From contig JAUICH010000003.1 of the NCBI GenBank assembly GCA_030427505.1, forward strand, positions 264,841-328,840: DNA of 64,000 nucleotides, given 5' to 3'. The number at the start of each line of letters is the position of its first letter. Within the stretch, counting starts at the first letter, position 1. Shown here piece by piece: positions 26,757 to 34,930 of this stretch. Source of the DNA: Verrucomicrobiia bacterium. GTDB taxonomy: Bacteria > Verrucomicrobiota > Verrucomicrobiia > Verrucomicrobiales > DEV007. Below the pieces are notes generated by a model, which had not been told where the DNA came from, ran no database searches, and saw only the letters and a program-made list of their open reading frames with translations. Position numbers and translations under genes: made by a program.

Positions 26757-28811
26757 TCAGTTTAAGGGAATCAATTGAACGGCGTCCACCCCGACAATGC
26801 CGTCGGTGTCTTCATTAGTCACCACGACTTTGGCCGGAGTGTCAGGGCCGAACCGGAAAACGCCGAGAGAAATAAAGAGCCCATCGATGGGTGGCGTCTC
26901 CTTTTGGTTCACGATCTTCGTCTCCTCTCCGTCCGCGTGCCTTACGGTGATGGGAACATTGCTGGCGCGGTTAGGCGCGGCGGGATACGCGAAGCGGACT
27001 TCATACTTCCCTTCATCCGGAACCGGCACGGTAAAGATGGCCGTCGCCTCTCCTTTACTCGCGTTCGCATCATGCCGGGAACCGCCGTCCACCGGGTTAC
27101 CGTATGAACTGCTCTGCCAAAAGGCCGTGAACTCCGCGTCGTCTTGATCGACCACGATGCCGGGCAGGTTTTCCGCCAGGATCAGGTCTTTCATGCCTTC
27201 GAGTTCCATCACTTGGTGCTGCTCCTTGAGCTTGGTCTGCAACTGGACAACATCGATGTCCTGGACGGGTTTCTTGTCCTTGATGGCCTGAACCGCGGCC
27301 ACCCCGGAGGCATGGCCCATGGCCATGTAAACGGGCTCCATGCGGATGGTGCAGTAGGCCACGTGCGAGGCGGAAAGGCAGACCGGCACCAGCAGATTTT
27401 CGCACTCTTCTTTCTTCGGCGTGAGGCAACGATAGGGCATCTGATAGGGCCGGGCCGGAGCATCGTAGGCGCCTTCATCGATCACGTTGCCATCGGCATC
27501 GACGATGCGCTGCACGATGTGGGAGTCGATAATGAAGGAGCCCATACCCACGGTGTCTTCCTTAATGAGGCGCCGCTGCACATCGTCCTGAGTCATGACA
27601 TAGGCGCCCACCATGCGGCGCGCTTCACGCACATAGAGGTGGTAGGACCAGTTTTCATTGTCAGTGAATTCATCCTTACACAACCCCCAACTCTGGGTGT
27701 CTTTCCGCAGGCTTTCCGGGACGCGTTCGTCGTGAGCGAGAAACCACATCATGCCCTGCACGTAGTCGATGTGGTCCTGCCAGATGCGCGCCCGGGTTTC
27801 GTAGTCCCCATCCGGGTAGTCCGTGTTTCCCCCCACGTAGTCGGTGGAGAAAAGCCCTTGAGCGTTCAGGTCGTATTTTCCGTTGATGACTTCTCCCAGA
27901 TGAACGAGCCGGCCAAAGGGAATGCCGGGATAGGTCTCGATCAGGCGGAGCAGCAGATCATACCGCGCGGTGTCGTAGTGGGCGGGTTTCGGCCAGGGCA
28001 CCAGATTGTCCGGATCCTGAGTGACGCAGAGGCGAAAGTTGTAAGACTGGGTAAAGCCGTCCGCGGAACCCGGCTCAGCGCTGGAGCGGACAATGCCCGG
28101 CAGCGGCTCGCCATCTTTCCCCAAGGCGGCAATCACCCCCGGGGCCCCGTGCACATAGTGAGGTCCCTCCCCTCCCACGCAGGGACAGTCGGAGGCCATC
28201 ACTTCATTCGAAAATCCGCGCGGCTCATTGGGATAGTAGCCAGCCAGCTCTTCCTCATACTCGTCCCGGCCTTCCCGGCCCACGCGGTAGCTGACTCCGG
28301 CACGCGCCATCAGGTCGCCCTCGTAGCTGGCATCGACGAACATTTTCCCAGGCCAAGTCCGGCCATCCAAAGTGGTCACGCTGACGATCTGGCCATCGAT
28401 CAACTCCACGGTATCGATGCGCTGACCGGTATGTACTTCGAAACCGGCTTCCGCCACCATTTCGGCAAAGACGGCCTGATAGACATGCGGTTCGCCGTAC
28501 CACATGACTGGGTTCTCGTAGTTCTTGGCGCAACGTTCGAAATACTCGCGGGCCAGCCCCCCGATGGTTTCTTCCTTTCCCTTGTCCGTCTTGGAAAGGC
28601 CACCCGCCACCATACCGCCGATCCACGGGGTGGGCTCGAGCACGACCACGCTGGCGCCTTCGCGAGACGCCGCCACTCCAGCCATCAGTCCCGCTGGAGA
28701 GGCTCCGTAAATCACCAAGTCGTGCTTGGATTCGGGCTCGGCTACGGCTGGAGTGACCAACGCGGCGCTAAAAGCCGCCACAAGAAGAAGCAGGGAGGTT
28801 TTCACGGGCAT
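26757..28811 (-). CDS. secreted FAD-dependent oxidoreductase with golvesin-like C-terminal domain
   Basis: An exported flavoprotein of the FAD_oxidored family (684 residues). After a signal peptide (LLLLVAAFSAALVTPAVA) comes the dinucleotide-binding motif DLVIYGASPAGLMAGVAASREG and the family block PTPWIGGMVAGGLSKTD. The FAD domain ends with a conserved MGHASGVAAVQAI segment. The last 130 residues (from DDAEFTAFWQSSSYG to VDAVQLIPLN) form a golvesin/xanthan-lyase-like beta-domain, often found on PVC cell-surface enzymes and probably carbohydrate-binding. Family members are common in Verrucomicrobiota and Planctomycetota; their substrates are unknown. The lipoprotein gene follows 4 bp downstream. 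Confidence 0.85.
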   Translation of the reverse strand: MPVKTSLLLLVAAFSAALVTPAVAEPESKHDLVIYGASPAGLMAGVAASREGASVVVLEPTPWIGGMVAGGLSKTDKGKEETIGGLAREYFERCAKNYENPVMWYGEPHVYQAVFAEMVAEAGFEVHTGQRIDTVELIDGQIVSVTTLDGRTWPGKMFVDASYEGDLMARAGVSYRVGREGRDEYEEELAGYYPNEPRGFSNEVMASDCPCVGGEGPHYVHGAPGVIAALGKDGEPLPGIVRSSAEPGSADGFTQSYNFRLCVTQDPDNLVPWPKPAHYDTARYDLLLRLIETYPGIPFGRLVHLGEVINGKYDLNAQGLFSTDYVGGNTDYPDGDYETRARIWQDHIDYVQGMMWFLAHDERVPESLRKDTQSWGLCKDEFTDNENWSYHLYVREARRMVGAYVMTQDDVQRRLIKEDTVGMGSFIIDSHIVQRIVDADGNVIDEGAYDAPARPYQMPYRCLTPKKEECENLLVPVCLSASHVAYCTIRMEPVYMAMGHASGVAAVQAIKDKKPVQDIDVVQLQTKLKEQHQVMELEGMKDLILAENLPGIVVDQDDAEFTAFWQSSSYGNPVDGGSRHDANASKGEATAIFTVPVPDEGKYEVRFAYPAAPNRASNVPITVRHADGEETKIVNQKETPPIDGLFISLGVFRFGPDTPAKVVVTNEDTDGIVGVDAVQLIPLN

Positions 28812-28997
28812 TCCCGACCATTGAGCGCATCCGGACCTGAATCAAGCGAACTGATGTCCCCCTGCTGGGCTGAGGCAGATTGCCAAGCGTCCCTCCCCGC
28901 GCTCGCCTCCAAACGATTTCGAACACCGGAAGCTTCGTGTGTCTAAGGTAACTGGACCCGATTGATCAATCCCACGGTTCCCATCCTATCCACTCCC

Positions 28998-30206
28998 ATG
29001 CAGCGACGCACCCTCTTGAAAACTCTCGCCGGCGCCACCGTGTCTGGCGCGGCCTATCCCCTTCTGACTCAGGCATCTTCGGACGCGCCCATGCCCTCGT
29101 CCGGCTGGACCCGGCACGGGCAGGTGGTGACACACAGCGGTCCGCCGGAGGGCGGCTGGTTTCAGTGTTTCACCAGCCCGGCGGAACCCCTGGACGGCGA
29201 AACCGGCGACCGCTGGCGGCTCTGGGGCAGCGTTTCCGGCAGCGGGGAGACTCTCAAGAACGTCGGCTTTGCCGAAGGCTCCGTGGAAGGCGGATTCGGG
29301 CCACCGGTTTACGCGGAACTTTCCACCTCCGATCCCGTGGAAGCGCCCCTCAGCATCGGAAACCTGCCGGATGGCTGGCGGCCGGTTCAGGGCGTGCATC
29401 TCCGTCTTCAGAACGGAACGGAGCGCCTCTACTTCTGGGCGCACGGTCCGGGCATCGTGCGCTACCTGGCGGCGGACAGCACGGATGGCCGCGCCTTCCG
29501 CGTCGTGAACCCGCTCTCCGCCTGTATCTATCACCCCTCGGACCGGGCGGTTTCCGGAAGCGCGGCCGTGGAGGCCGGGCTTCCTCGTCTCGCCAAGCGG
29601 GAGGCCAAGCCCGCGCCGGGAGAAGCGTTGGCCCCCGCCAGGCTGATATCCAATGACGCCACCAATGTCTATCAGTTGCCCGACGGGAGCTTCGAAATGT
29701 ATTCGGTGGCCCTGATGGAGGTGCCCAAGGGCGATCCCCGCTATTTTGAGAAAGACAACGTCTCCGGTTGGGTCCGTGTCATCGACCGCTATGCCAGCGA
29801 AGACGGGCTCCATTGGACAGATCGCCAGCGTGTCATCGCGCCAGACGGCGAGGACCCCATCGACCAGCAGTTCTACTTTCTGTCCGTCACGACCACGGAG
29901 GTAGGAAGGATCGGCCTGTTGGGACACTACCGTCTCGAAACCCAGACGATAGATCTGGAGTGGTGTCACTCGGAAGACGGAATCACCTGGCGCCGTCCCG
30001 CCCGGAAACCCTGGCTGGCCCGCAGCGCGCCAGGCGAAGCGCTGGACAGTTACATGCTCCATGCCCCACACTCCATGGTGAAGCGTAAAGGAAGGTGGTG
30101 GCTCTTCTACACAGGCGGAAATTTCGCGCACAATCACAAAGACAATCACGGTACCGGAGAGGAGCGCGCGGCCTTCTGCGCGAGTATTCCGGAGCTTTGG
30201 GTATAG
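28998..30206 (+). CDS. secreted protein, probable beta-propeller (glycosidase-like fold)
   Basis: A 402-residue exported protein with a Tat-like signal (MQRRTLLKTLAGATVSG), chosen over an upstream start 12 codons earlier because the twin-arginine signal begins here. The mature part has repeated blades with Trp- and Asp-rich motifs, such as RYASEDGLHWTDRQRVI, LEWCHSEDGITWRRP and MLHAPHSMVKRKGRWWLFYTGG. This is the pattern of five-bladed propellers related to glycoside hydrolase families 32/43, which place short blades of the form SxDGxxW. No catalytic residues can be assigned. It is on the opposite strand from the flavoprotein, with 186 bp between starts. Confidence 0.7.
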   Translation: MQRRTLLKTLAGATVSGAAYPLLTQASSDAPMPSSGWTRHGQVVTHSGPPEGGWFQCFTSPAEPLDGETGDRWRLWGSVSGSGETLKNVGFAEGSVEGGFGPPVYAELSTSDPVEAPLSIGNLPDGWRPVQGVHLRLQNGTERLYFWAHGPGIVRYLAADSTDGRAFRVVNPLSACIYHPSDRAVSGSAAVEAGLPRLAKREAKPAPGEALAPARLISNDATNVYQLPDGSFEMYSVALMEVPKGDPRYFEKDNVSGWVRVIDRYASEDGLHWTDRQRVIAPDGEDPIDQQFYFLSVTTTEVGRIGLLGHYRLETQTIDLEWCHSEDGITWRRPARKPWLARSAPGEALDSYMLHAPHSMVKRKGRWWLFYTGGNFAHNHKDNHGTGEERAAFCASIPELWV

Positions 30207-30249
30207 TTCGCGCCACCGCGCGCCAACCATTCAGACATTCCGGCCACGC

Positions 30250-31341
30250 ATGACCGGAGACCTGTCCATCCTGGTTGTGGGCGCGGGGCCGGTGGGACTG
30301 ACCGCGGCCCTGTCTCTGGCCCGGAAAGGCGTCCGGGTGCGGGTCATCGAGAAACAGCTTCAACCTTCCCATCTCTCGAAGGCGATCGGCATTAATGCCC
30401 GCACCCAGGAGTTGTTCCGCGAGACGGGGCTGACTGAGCGATTCTCTGAGGCTGGCCATCGTATTTCCGGAGCCAGTTTTCTCAACGCGGATGGCCAGCC
30501 CTTGTTCGAGATCTCCTTCGACGACCTTGAGATTCCTTGCGATAACATGATCGCCCTCCCCCAATCGGAGACGGAGGCGATCCTGGAAGAGGCGCTGCGC
30601 AAACTGAAAGTTCCCATTAAGCGAGGGTGCGAACTGATCGGCTTGGAACAGGATGGCGAAGGCGTTACCGCCCAAGTCAGGTCCGGTGGCGAAACGCGAG
30701 AAGTCCGGACCCCGCTGCTGATCGGATGCGATGGCGCGGACAGCACGGTCCGGCAGTCCCTGGGCATCGGCTTCCCCGGTTCCACCATGAAACACGAGTG
30801 GAGTCTCGCGGATGTGCGCCTGAAGACCGGCCTGCCCCCGGACCGGGCCAATGTGGTCATTCTGCCCCAACGGATGCTGTTCGCGATCCGGATCCGCGAA
30901 GACCTTTGGCGCGTGGCGAGCGACCGGCCCGGAGTCCTGGAGAATCTCCCCAACTCCACCGAGGCGGGTGAGGTTCTGTGGGAATCCGCCTTTCGCGTCA
31001 GCCACCGCCAGGCTACCCGCTTCAGCGAGGGGCGGGTCTATCTGGCGGGCGACGCGGCTCACATTCATTCTCCCCTGGGAGCGCGCGGCATGAACCTGGG
31101 AATTGAGGACGCGTTCGTTCTGGTGGAAAAGCTGGTTTCCGGTGTCCCCCAAACCTACAGCCCGGAGCGGATGAAGACCGCCAGCCACGCGATCCGCCAA
31201 GTCAAGTTGCAGACCCTTCTGGCCACGAGCCGGAACCCCATTGCCACGGTTCTGCGCCGCTACGTGGTTCCTTATTTGCTAAGCATTTCTTCATTGCGTC
31301 AGAAGATCACCCGCGAAAGTCTGGGGCTGGAGCCTATTTGA
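30250..31341 (+). CDS. FAD-binding monooxygenase (UbiH/PHBH-like)
   Basis: Flavin-dependent aromatic-ring hydroxylase family protein of 363 residues. It has the N-terminal GxGxxG motif (ILVVGAGPVGLTAALSLARKG), the DG motif in LLIGCDGADSTVRQSLG, and the GD motif in RVYLAGDAAHIHSPLGARGMNLGIEDA, which are the three fingerprints of group A flavoprotein monooxygenases. No signal peptide, so it is cytosolic. It is 43 bp after the propeller gene and on the same strand. Substrate unknown. Confidence 0.88.
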   Translation: MTGDLSILVVGAGPVGLTAALSLARKGVRVRVIEKQLQPSHLSKAIGINARTQELFRETGLTERFSEAGHRISGASFLNADGQPLFEISFDDLEIPCDNMIALPQSETEAILEEALRKLKVPIKRGCELIGLEQDGEGVTAQVRSGGETREVRTPLLIGCDGADSTVRQSLGIGFPGSTMKHEWSLADVRLKTGLPPDRANVVILPQRMLFAIRIREDLWRVASDRPGVLENLPNSTEAGEVLWESAFRVSHRQATRFSEGRVYLAGDAAHIHSPLGARGMNLGIEDAFVLVEKLVSGVPQTYSPERMKTASHAIRQVKLQTLLATSRNPIATVLRRYVVPYLLSISSLRQKITRESLGLEPI

Positions 31342-31352
31342 TTGGTTACCCT

Positions 31353-31422
31353 GAGAGGGGAGGACATTTCACATGTCCCCGGACCATGCGCCCGGGTGCC
31401 GGGCGACACCGCTACCCCTCTC
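31353..31422 (+). other. possible three-stem structured RNA upstream of the EF-hand gene
   Basis: Three nested pairings are exact: outer stem GAGAGGGG (31353-31360) with CCCCTCTC (31415-31422); inner stem GGACAT (31362-31367) with ATGTCC (31373-31378); and inner stem CGCCCGG (31389-31395) with CCGGGCG (31399-31405). Together they make a three-way junction starting 11 bp after the monooxygenase stop. It could be a terminator-like 3' end, a leader element of the EF-hand gene, or a small RNA. It matches no riboswitch I know. Confidence 0.4.
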
Positions 31423-31517
31423 TTTCTCTCCGCCTTTACAATCCCTTAACAATTTTCCTGGTATTCGTTCGCGACCGGCTTTGAGGGACTGGGGTTGCAT
31501 TGGTGACAAGCGAAACC

Positions 31518-31907
31518 ATGAAAAACCCAATTCGAATCCTACTGACTCTGATACTCACCTTCGCCACTGTTTCCGTCCTGGCCCAGGACGACGGCGGCAA
31601 GAAACCTCGTGGACCCGGCGGACCGGGCGGCGGCCCTGGCTCGGAAAACCGGGGTGGTCCCAGGCCCGCGCCGCCGATTATCGCCGCGCTGGACAGCGAT
31701 AAAGACGGTGAAATTTCCGCGGAAGAAATGGCCAACGCTTCCGAAGCCCTCGCCACCCTGGACAAAGACGGCGACGGAAAACTGAGTGGAAAAGAGATTC
31801 ACGGCCCCGGAATGCGCGGACGCCCCGGCGAGGAGTCCGGCCCGCCCAAGGGAAAGCGTAAGAAGAAAGAGGAGCCCGACTCTTCTTCAGCAAACGAATC
31901 CAACTGA
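31518..31907 (+). CDS. secreted EF-hand calcium-binding protein
   Basis: A 129-residue exported protein. The signal peptide is [22 protein letters not shown], starting at ATG 31518 (an upstream TTG start adds only six residues). A Gly/Pro/Arg-rich low-complexity stretch leads to two EF-hand loops: [12 protein letters not shown] and [12 protein letters not shown], each with the D-x-D-x-D-G spacing and a terminal Glu. A basic Lys/Arg/Pro tail ends the protein. Such small EF-hand proteins are common in the PVC group, and their partners are mostly unknown. Confidence 0.85.
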   Translation: MKNPIRILLTLILTFATVSVLAQDDGGKKPRGPGGPGGGPGSENRGGPRPAPPIIAALDSDKDGEISAEEMANASEALATLDKDGDGKLSGKEIHGPGMRGRPGEESGPPKGKRKKKEEPDSSSANESN

Positions 31908-31933
31908 GCCAAAAGAAGAAACCGGTGGCTCAT

Positions 31934-31997
31934 ATTGCCTGACTTCGAAAGGGTGGTTCGCGAACCGGCCGCCCCAAGGAGTCAGGCAATTTCATTT
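31934..31997 (+). terminator. long hairpin with T-rich tail after the EF-hand gene
   Basis: ATTGCCTGACT (31934-31944) and AGTCAGGCAAT (31980-31990) form a perfect 11-bp stem, and the loop contains the palindrome GGTTCGCGAACC (31955-31966). TTCATTT follows. It lies 26 bp after the EF-hand stop and probably ends that transcript; it could also be a small mobile-repeat remnant. Confidence 0.55.
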
Positions 31998-32512
31998 ATC
32001 GGATTCAGCGTCTCGCGATGATGGCCCGGTCTCGCCAAGAAGCGAAAGACCTCAGTCTCTATCCGAGGACGGTTACCGGCCGGTTCCGGGTGGAACCTCA
32101 GACCAGCCCATCAGGCGTTGACCGCTTCCGGATTCTCCGCTGGTGCGGCGTCTTGAAAGAAGATTGGCGGGCGCGCCCTTAAGGGGAGGCGCAGGCGCGC
32201 CCGCCTGGAATCAGCGAAGCGTCAAGCGGTCGCGAGCTTGGCGGCTTCGGACTCCTCTGGTTGCCATACCAGACCCATTGACTCCGCCCACACTCTTCAC
32301 ACGCCACGGCGGCGCGGTGAAGATGGAGCGGCTGTCTCTTGATAATTCTTTCGGTATCCCATGCATGCCTCCAACCACATGGGGTTAAGAAGACTGCTGC
32401 TTGAGAGAACGATCCAAATCAACTTTGGGTCCATCATGCCACAGGCAGCCGCATAGCCGAAATATATTCTAGCGATAATTGACATAGCTTTTTCCTATGG
32501 GAAAATCCGTCC
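31998..32512. other. intergenic region upstream of the OxyR-like gene
   Basis: More than 500 bp without a supported gene. It contains a 12-bp inverted repeat at 32166-32205 (listed separately). The last 60 bp before the regulator are A+T-rich and include TTGACA at 32479-32484, but no good -10 box lies at the right distance. The open frames present have no family features. Confidence 0.5.
32166..32205. repeat. perfect 12-bp inverted repeat
   Basis: GGCGGGCGCGCC (32166-32177) and GGCGCGCCCGCC (32194-32205) are exact reverse complements around a 16-nt spacer. There is no T-run, so it is not a typical terminator; it may be a REP-type hairpin or a remnant of a repeat element. Confidence 0.6.
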
Positions 32513-33445
32513 ATGGAACTGAGGCACTTGCGCTATTTCTGTTCCGTGGTGGAGCACGGTAGTTTCACTCGCGCAGCGGAAGAGTGCTCCGTGGCGCAAC
32601 CTTCCCTGAGCCAGCAGATCAAGAACCTGGAAGAAGAACTGGGCGAACTCCTTCTAAAACGCCACCCCCGCCGGATAGAGCTTACCGAAGCCGGCGCTTT
32701 GTTGCTGGAGCATGCCCGTCTGATTTTGAGCGAAGCTGAAAGTCTGGAAAAAACCTTCAAAAAACGCTCCGCCATGGTGGAGGGTGAAGTGGCTCTGGGC
32801 ATCATTCCCACCATGGCCCCGTACTTTGTGCCGGACCTGGTGCGGCGTTTTGGGGGCGATCACCCGTCCGTCCGCATTCAGATCCAGGAAGGCCGCACCT
32901 CAGAGCAGGTCAACGCGCTGGTTCACGGCAAGATTGATTTTGCCATCACGAGCGACATTTCGCCCGCCGACCGCAAGCGCTGGTCGCTTCATGTTCGCGA
33001 AGTTTTCCAGGAGAACCTGATGCTGGCGGTCCCCTCCAGCCACCGGCTGGCCGCGCACGCGGGTCCCCTGCCTCTGGCCCAAGTCCCACGCGACGAAATC
33101 GTCCTTCTCAGCGAAGGCCATTGCCTTTCGGAGCAGACTCTGAAGGTCTGCAAACTGCGCCGGTCCGGAGACCGCCTTCAGTGCGGTCAGCTCGAAACCT
33201 TGCTCGCCCTGGTGGGCGCGGGGCTGGGCGTGGGATTTATTCCCGAGATGGCGGCGCGAAGCGTCCCCTCCAAGAACGTGAAGATCCTGCGGCTGCGAGA
33301 CCCGGAGCCGTCCCGCGCGATTTGCGTGGTCTGGCGGCGGCCGGTTTCACTGACGCCAGCCGCCGAGACTCTGCTGAAGTACTTTACCAGCCTGACGCAG
33401 TCCCTGAGCGCGAATCTTCCGGCGCCCCTTGCCGGAACGGCCTGA
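32513..33445 (+). CDS. oxyR: OxyR-like LysR-family transcriptional regulator
   Basis: LysR-type activator of 310 residues. The N-terminal winged HTH (MELRHLRYFCSVVEHGSF...AAEECSVAQPSLSQQI) is typical, and the effector domain begins with LGIIPTMAPYFVPDLV, close to OxyR. The decisive feature is the pair C204 and C213 in the segment EGHCLSEQTLKVC, with the nine-residue spacing of the peroxide-sensing C199/C208 pair of E. coli OxyR, where a disulfide switches the regulator on. Peroxide sensing is therefore likely. No catalase or peroxiredoxin gene is adjacent, so its targets lie elsewhere. It converges on a downstream minus-strand gene 37 bp away. Confidence 0.8.
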   Translation: MELRHLRYFCSVVEHGSFTRAAEECSVAQPSLSQQIKNLEEELGELLLKRHPRRIELTEAGALLLEHARLILSEAESLEKTFKKRSAMVEGEVALGIIPTMAPYFVPDLVRRFGGDHPSVRIQIQEGRTSEQVNALVHGKIDFAITSDISPADRKRWSLHVREVFQENLMLAVPSSHRLAAHAGPLPLAQVPRDEIVLLSEGHCLSEQTLKVCKLRRSGDRLQCGQLETLLALVGAGLGVGFIPEMAARSVPSKNVKILRLRDPEPSRAICVVWRRPVSLTPAAETLLKYFTSLTQSLSANLPAPLAGTA

Positions 33446-33482
33446 CCCGGCAAGCAAGGGCGCGAGCCCGCTTCCGGCGGGC

Positions 33483-34775
33483 TCAGGCGTTCTCGATCAA
33501 GGCTTCCTGCTCGCGCAGCATTCTGTGCAGCGGCGTATCGGGAATCTCCACATCGGCAAAGGTCAGGACCTCGTCTTTGGCTTTGCCTGCCTTCAGCTTG
33601 GCGTGCAGGCCGTCCATGCCTTCCAGCCAGTAGAAAGGAACTCCATCGCCTTCTTCGGCGATAACCCGTTCGTTGACCATCCCGTAGACTTCGTCCCCAC
33701 CGATGGCGTGGTGAACCGTCTCTCCCGGCTGGAGATCCTTTTTGGCATAGGCATACACATCGTTCCGCTTCTTGCCTAAGGGTGGCGCGATGACCGGGCG
33801 CTGATCGAAGAAACACTGCGCGATGGCTCGCGGGGTTTCGAAGTGGCACAAGTGATAGGGCCGGAAGAACAGGTAGTAAGGACGCTTGGAGGTCACTTTG
33901 TAGTAGTTCAGGAGAAAATCCTGATCTTCGTCATCGTAATACCCCACAATGTAGACTCCTCCTCCGGGCCACGGCACGCCTTCGGTGTAGTCCACGCGGC
34001 CCTGATCGCCGTATTTGGAAAAATCGAAAATATCCAGCACGTCGCGAATGTCTTCGCACTTCGGGCCTTCCATGCCCGGCTTGATGGGCGTCAACCCCAG
34101 GTAGTTCCCGATCAACGCTTGTTCCACGTTCATTTTGGAGCCGTCCGTGTAGCTGACGGTCTGGATAACGCTGCCTTTCTGCTTTTCGGCCCACGGACGG
34201 GCGTGCTCCGCGTCGGCATGCCGGTAAAGGAAGCCCTTCATGTTGCCGGCCTGCATGATCTTGAAGCCGAAAAGCGCGATTTCGTCCGCCATGGTCGCCA
34301 GGACGCCGTGCTGGTCACCCGCGTCAGAAGTCACGACCACGCCTTTTTTCGCGGCCGCGTGGGCCAGAAGCGTTCCAAAGACCAAGTCCACCTCCGCGTT
34401 CATGAGAACCACGTGCGAAGCCTGATCGATGGCCGCCAGGCAAAACAGGGCCGCCGCGTAGATGGTGTTAGTGCACTCCACCAGGGCATCGATCTTGAAA
34501 TTCTTCAACAAGGCCAGCGGATCGGTGGTCGTCAGCACCTCACCTGGCTTCCGGTCTGGCGGCTGGGTGGGATCGGTAACCTTCACCGGTTTGGCCCCGG
34601 TTTTTTTCACCGTACGCTCTATCGCCTCTTCGTCGATGTCGCCCAGAAACGCCACTTCCATTCCCGGGGTCCGGGCAACTTGCATGGCCACGCCCCCTCC
34701 CATGGCGCCACATCCGATCACTCCGACACGGATGGACTGCCCTTTGGCTTGAATTTCACGGAGTTTTCGAATCAT
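33483..34775 (-). CDS. homoserine dehydrogenase-like protein with SAF domain
   Basis: NAD(P)-dependent oxidoreductase of the COG4091 type (430 residues). The Rossmann motif is IRVGVIGCGAMGGGVAMQVART at the N-terminus, followed by a homoserine-dehydrogenase-like core with VECTNTIYAAALFCLAAID, SDAGDQHGVLATMADEI and AGNMKGFLYRHADAEHARPWA. The C-terminal 90 residues (KRNDVYAYAKKDLQPGETVHHAIGGDEVYG) are a SAF-like domain. Members occur in sugar-acid and branched polyol pathways, but the substrate is not known from sequence. No partner gene suggests a pathway here. Confidence 0.8.
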   Translation of the reverse strand: MIRKLREIQAKGQSIRVGVIGCGAMGGGVAMQVARTPGMEVAFLGDIDEEAIERTVKKTGAKPVKVTDPTQPPDRKPGEVLTTTDPLALLKNFKIDALVECTNTIYAAALFCLAAIDQASHVVLMNAEVDLVFGTLLAHAAAKKGVVVTSDAGDQHGVLATMADEIALFGFKIMQAGNMKGFLYRHADAEHARPWAEKQKGSVIQTVSYTDGSKMNVEQALIGNYLGLTPIKPGMEGPKCEDIRDVLDIFDFSKYGDQGRVDYTEGVPWPGGGVYIVGYYDDEDQDFLLNYYKVTSKRPYYLFFRPYHLCHFETPRAIAQCFFDQRPVIAPPLGKKRNDVYAYAKKDLQPGETVHHAIGGDEVYGMVNERVIAEEGDGVPFYWLEGMDGLHAKLKAGKAKDEVLTFADVEIPDTPLHRMLREQEALIENA

Positions 34776-34930
34776 TGTGCCTTCAATTCGCAGGGTGAAT
34801 GGAGAAAATCAAGAAGCAAGGTAAAAGCCGCTCCGCCGTCACCGCCTGATGATGAAGGCGGCGGCGAGTCAATCCAGGTAATTTGGGTCATCTTCAGGTG
34901 GTGCACTAGGGATGTTTTTCGGAACCCGTG

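Noticed and set aside
17876..32009. A shared 13-mer (TTATCGGATTCAG) at 17.9 kb and 32.0 kb
   Set aside because: The match does not extend into the flanks; likely chance.
32143..32388. An open frame ahead of the OxyR-like gene
   Set aside because: It crosses the 12-bp inverted repeat and has no conserved features.
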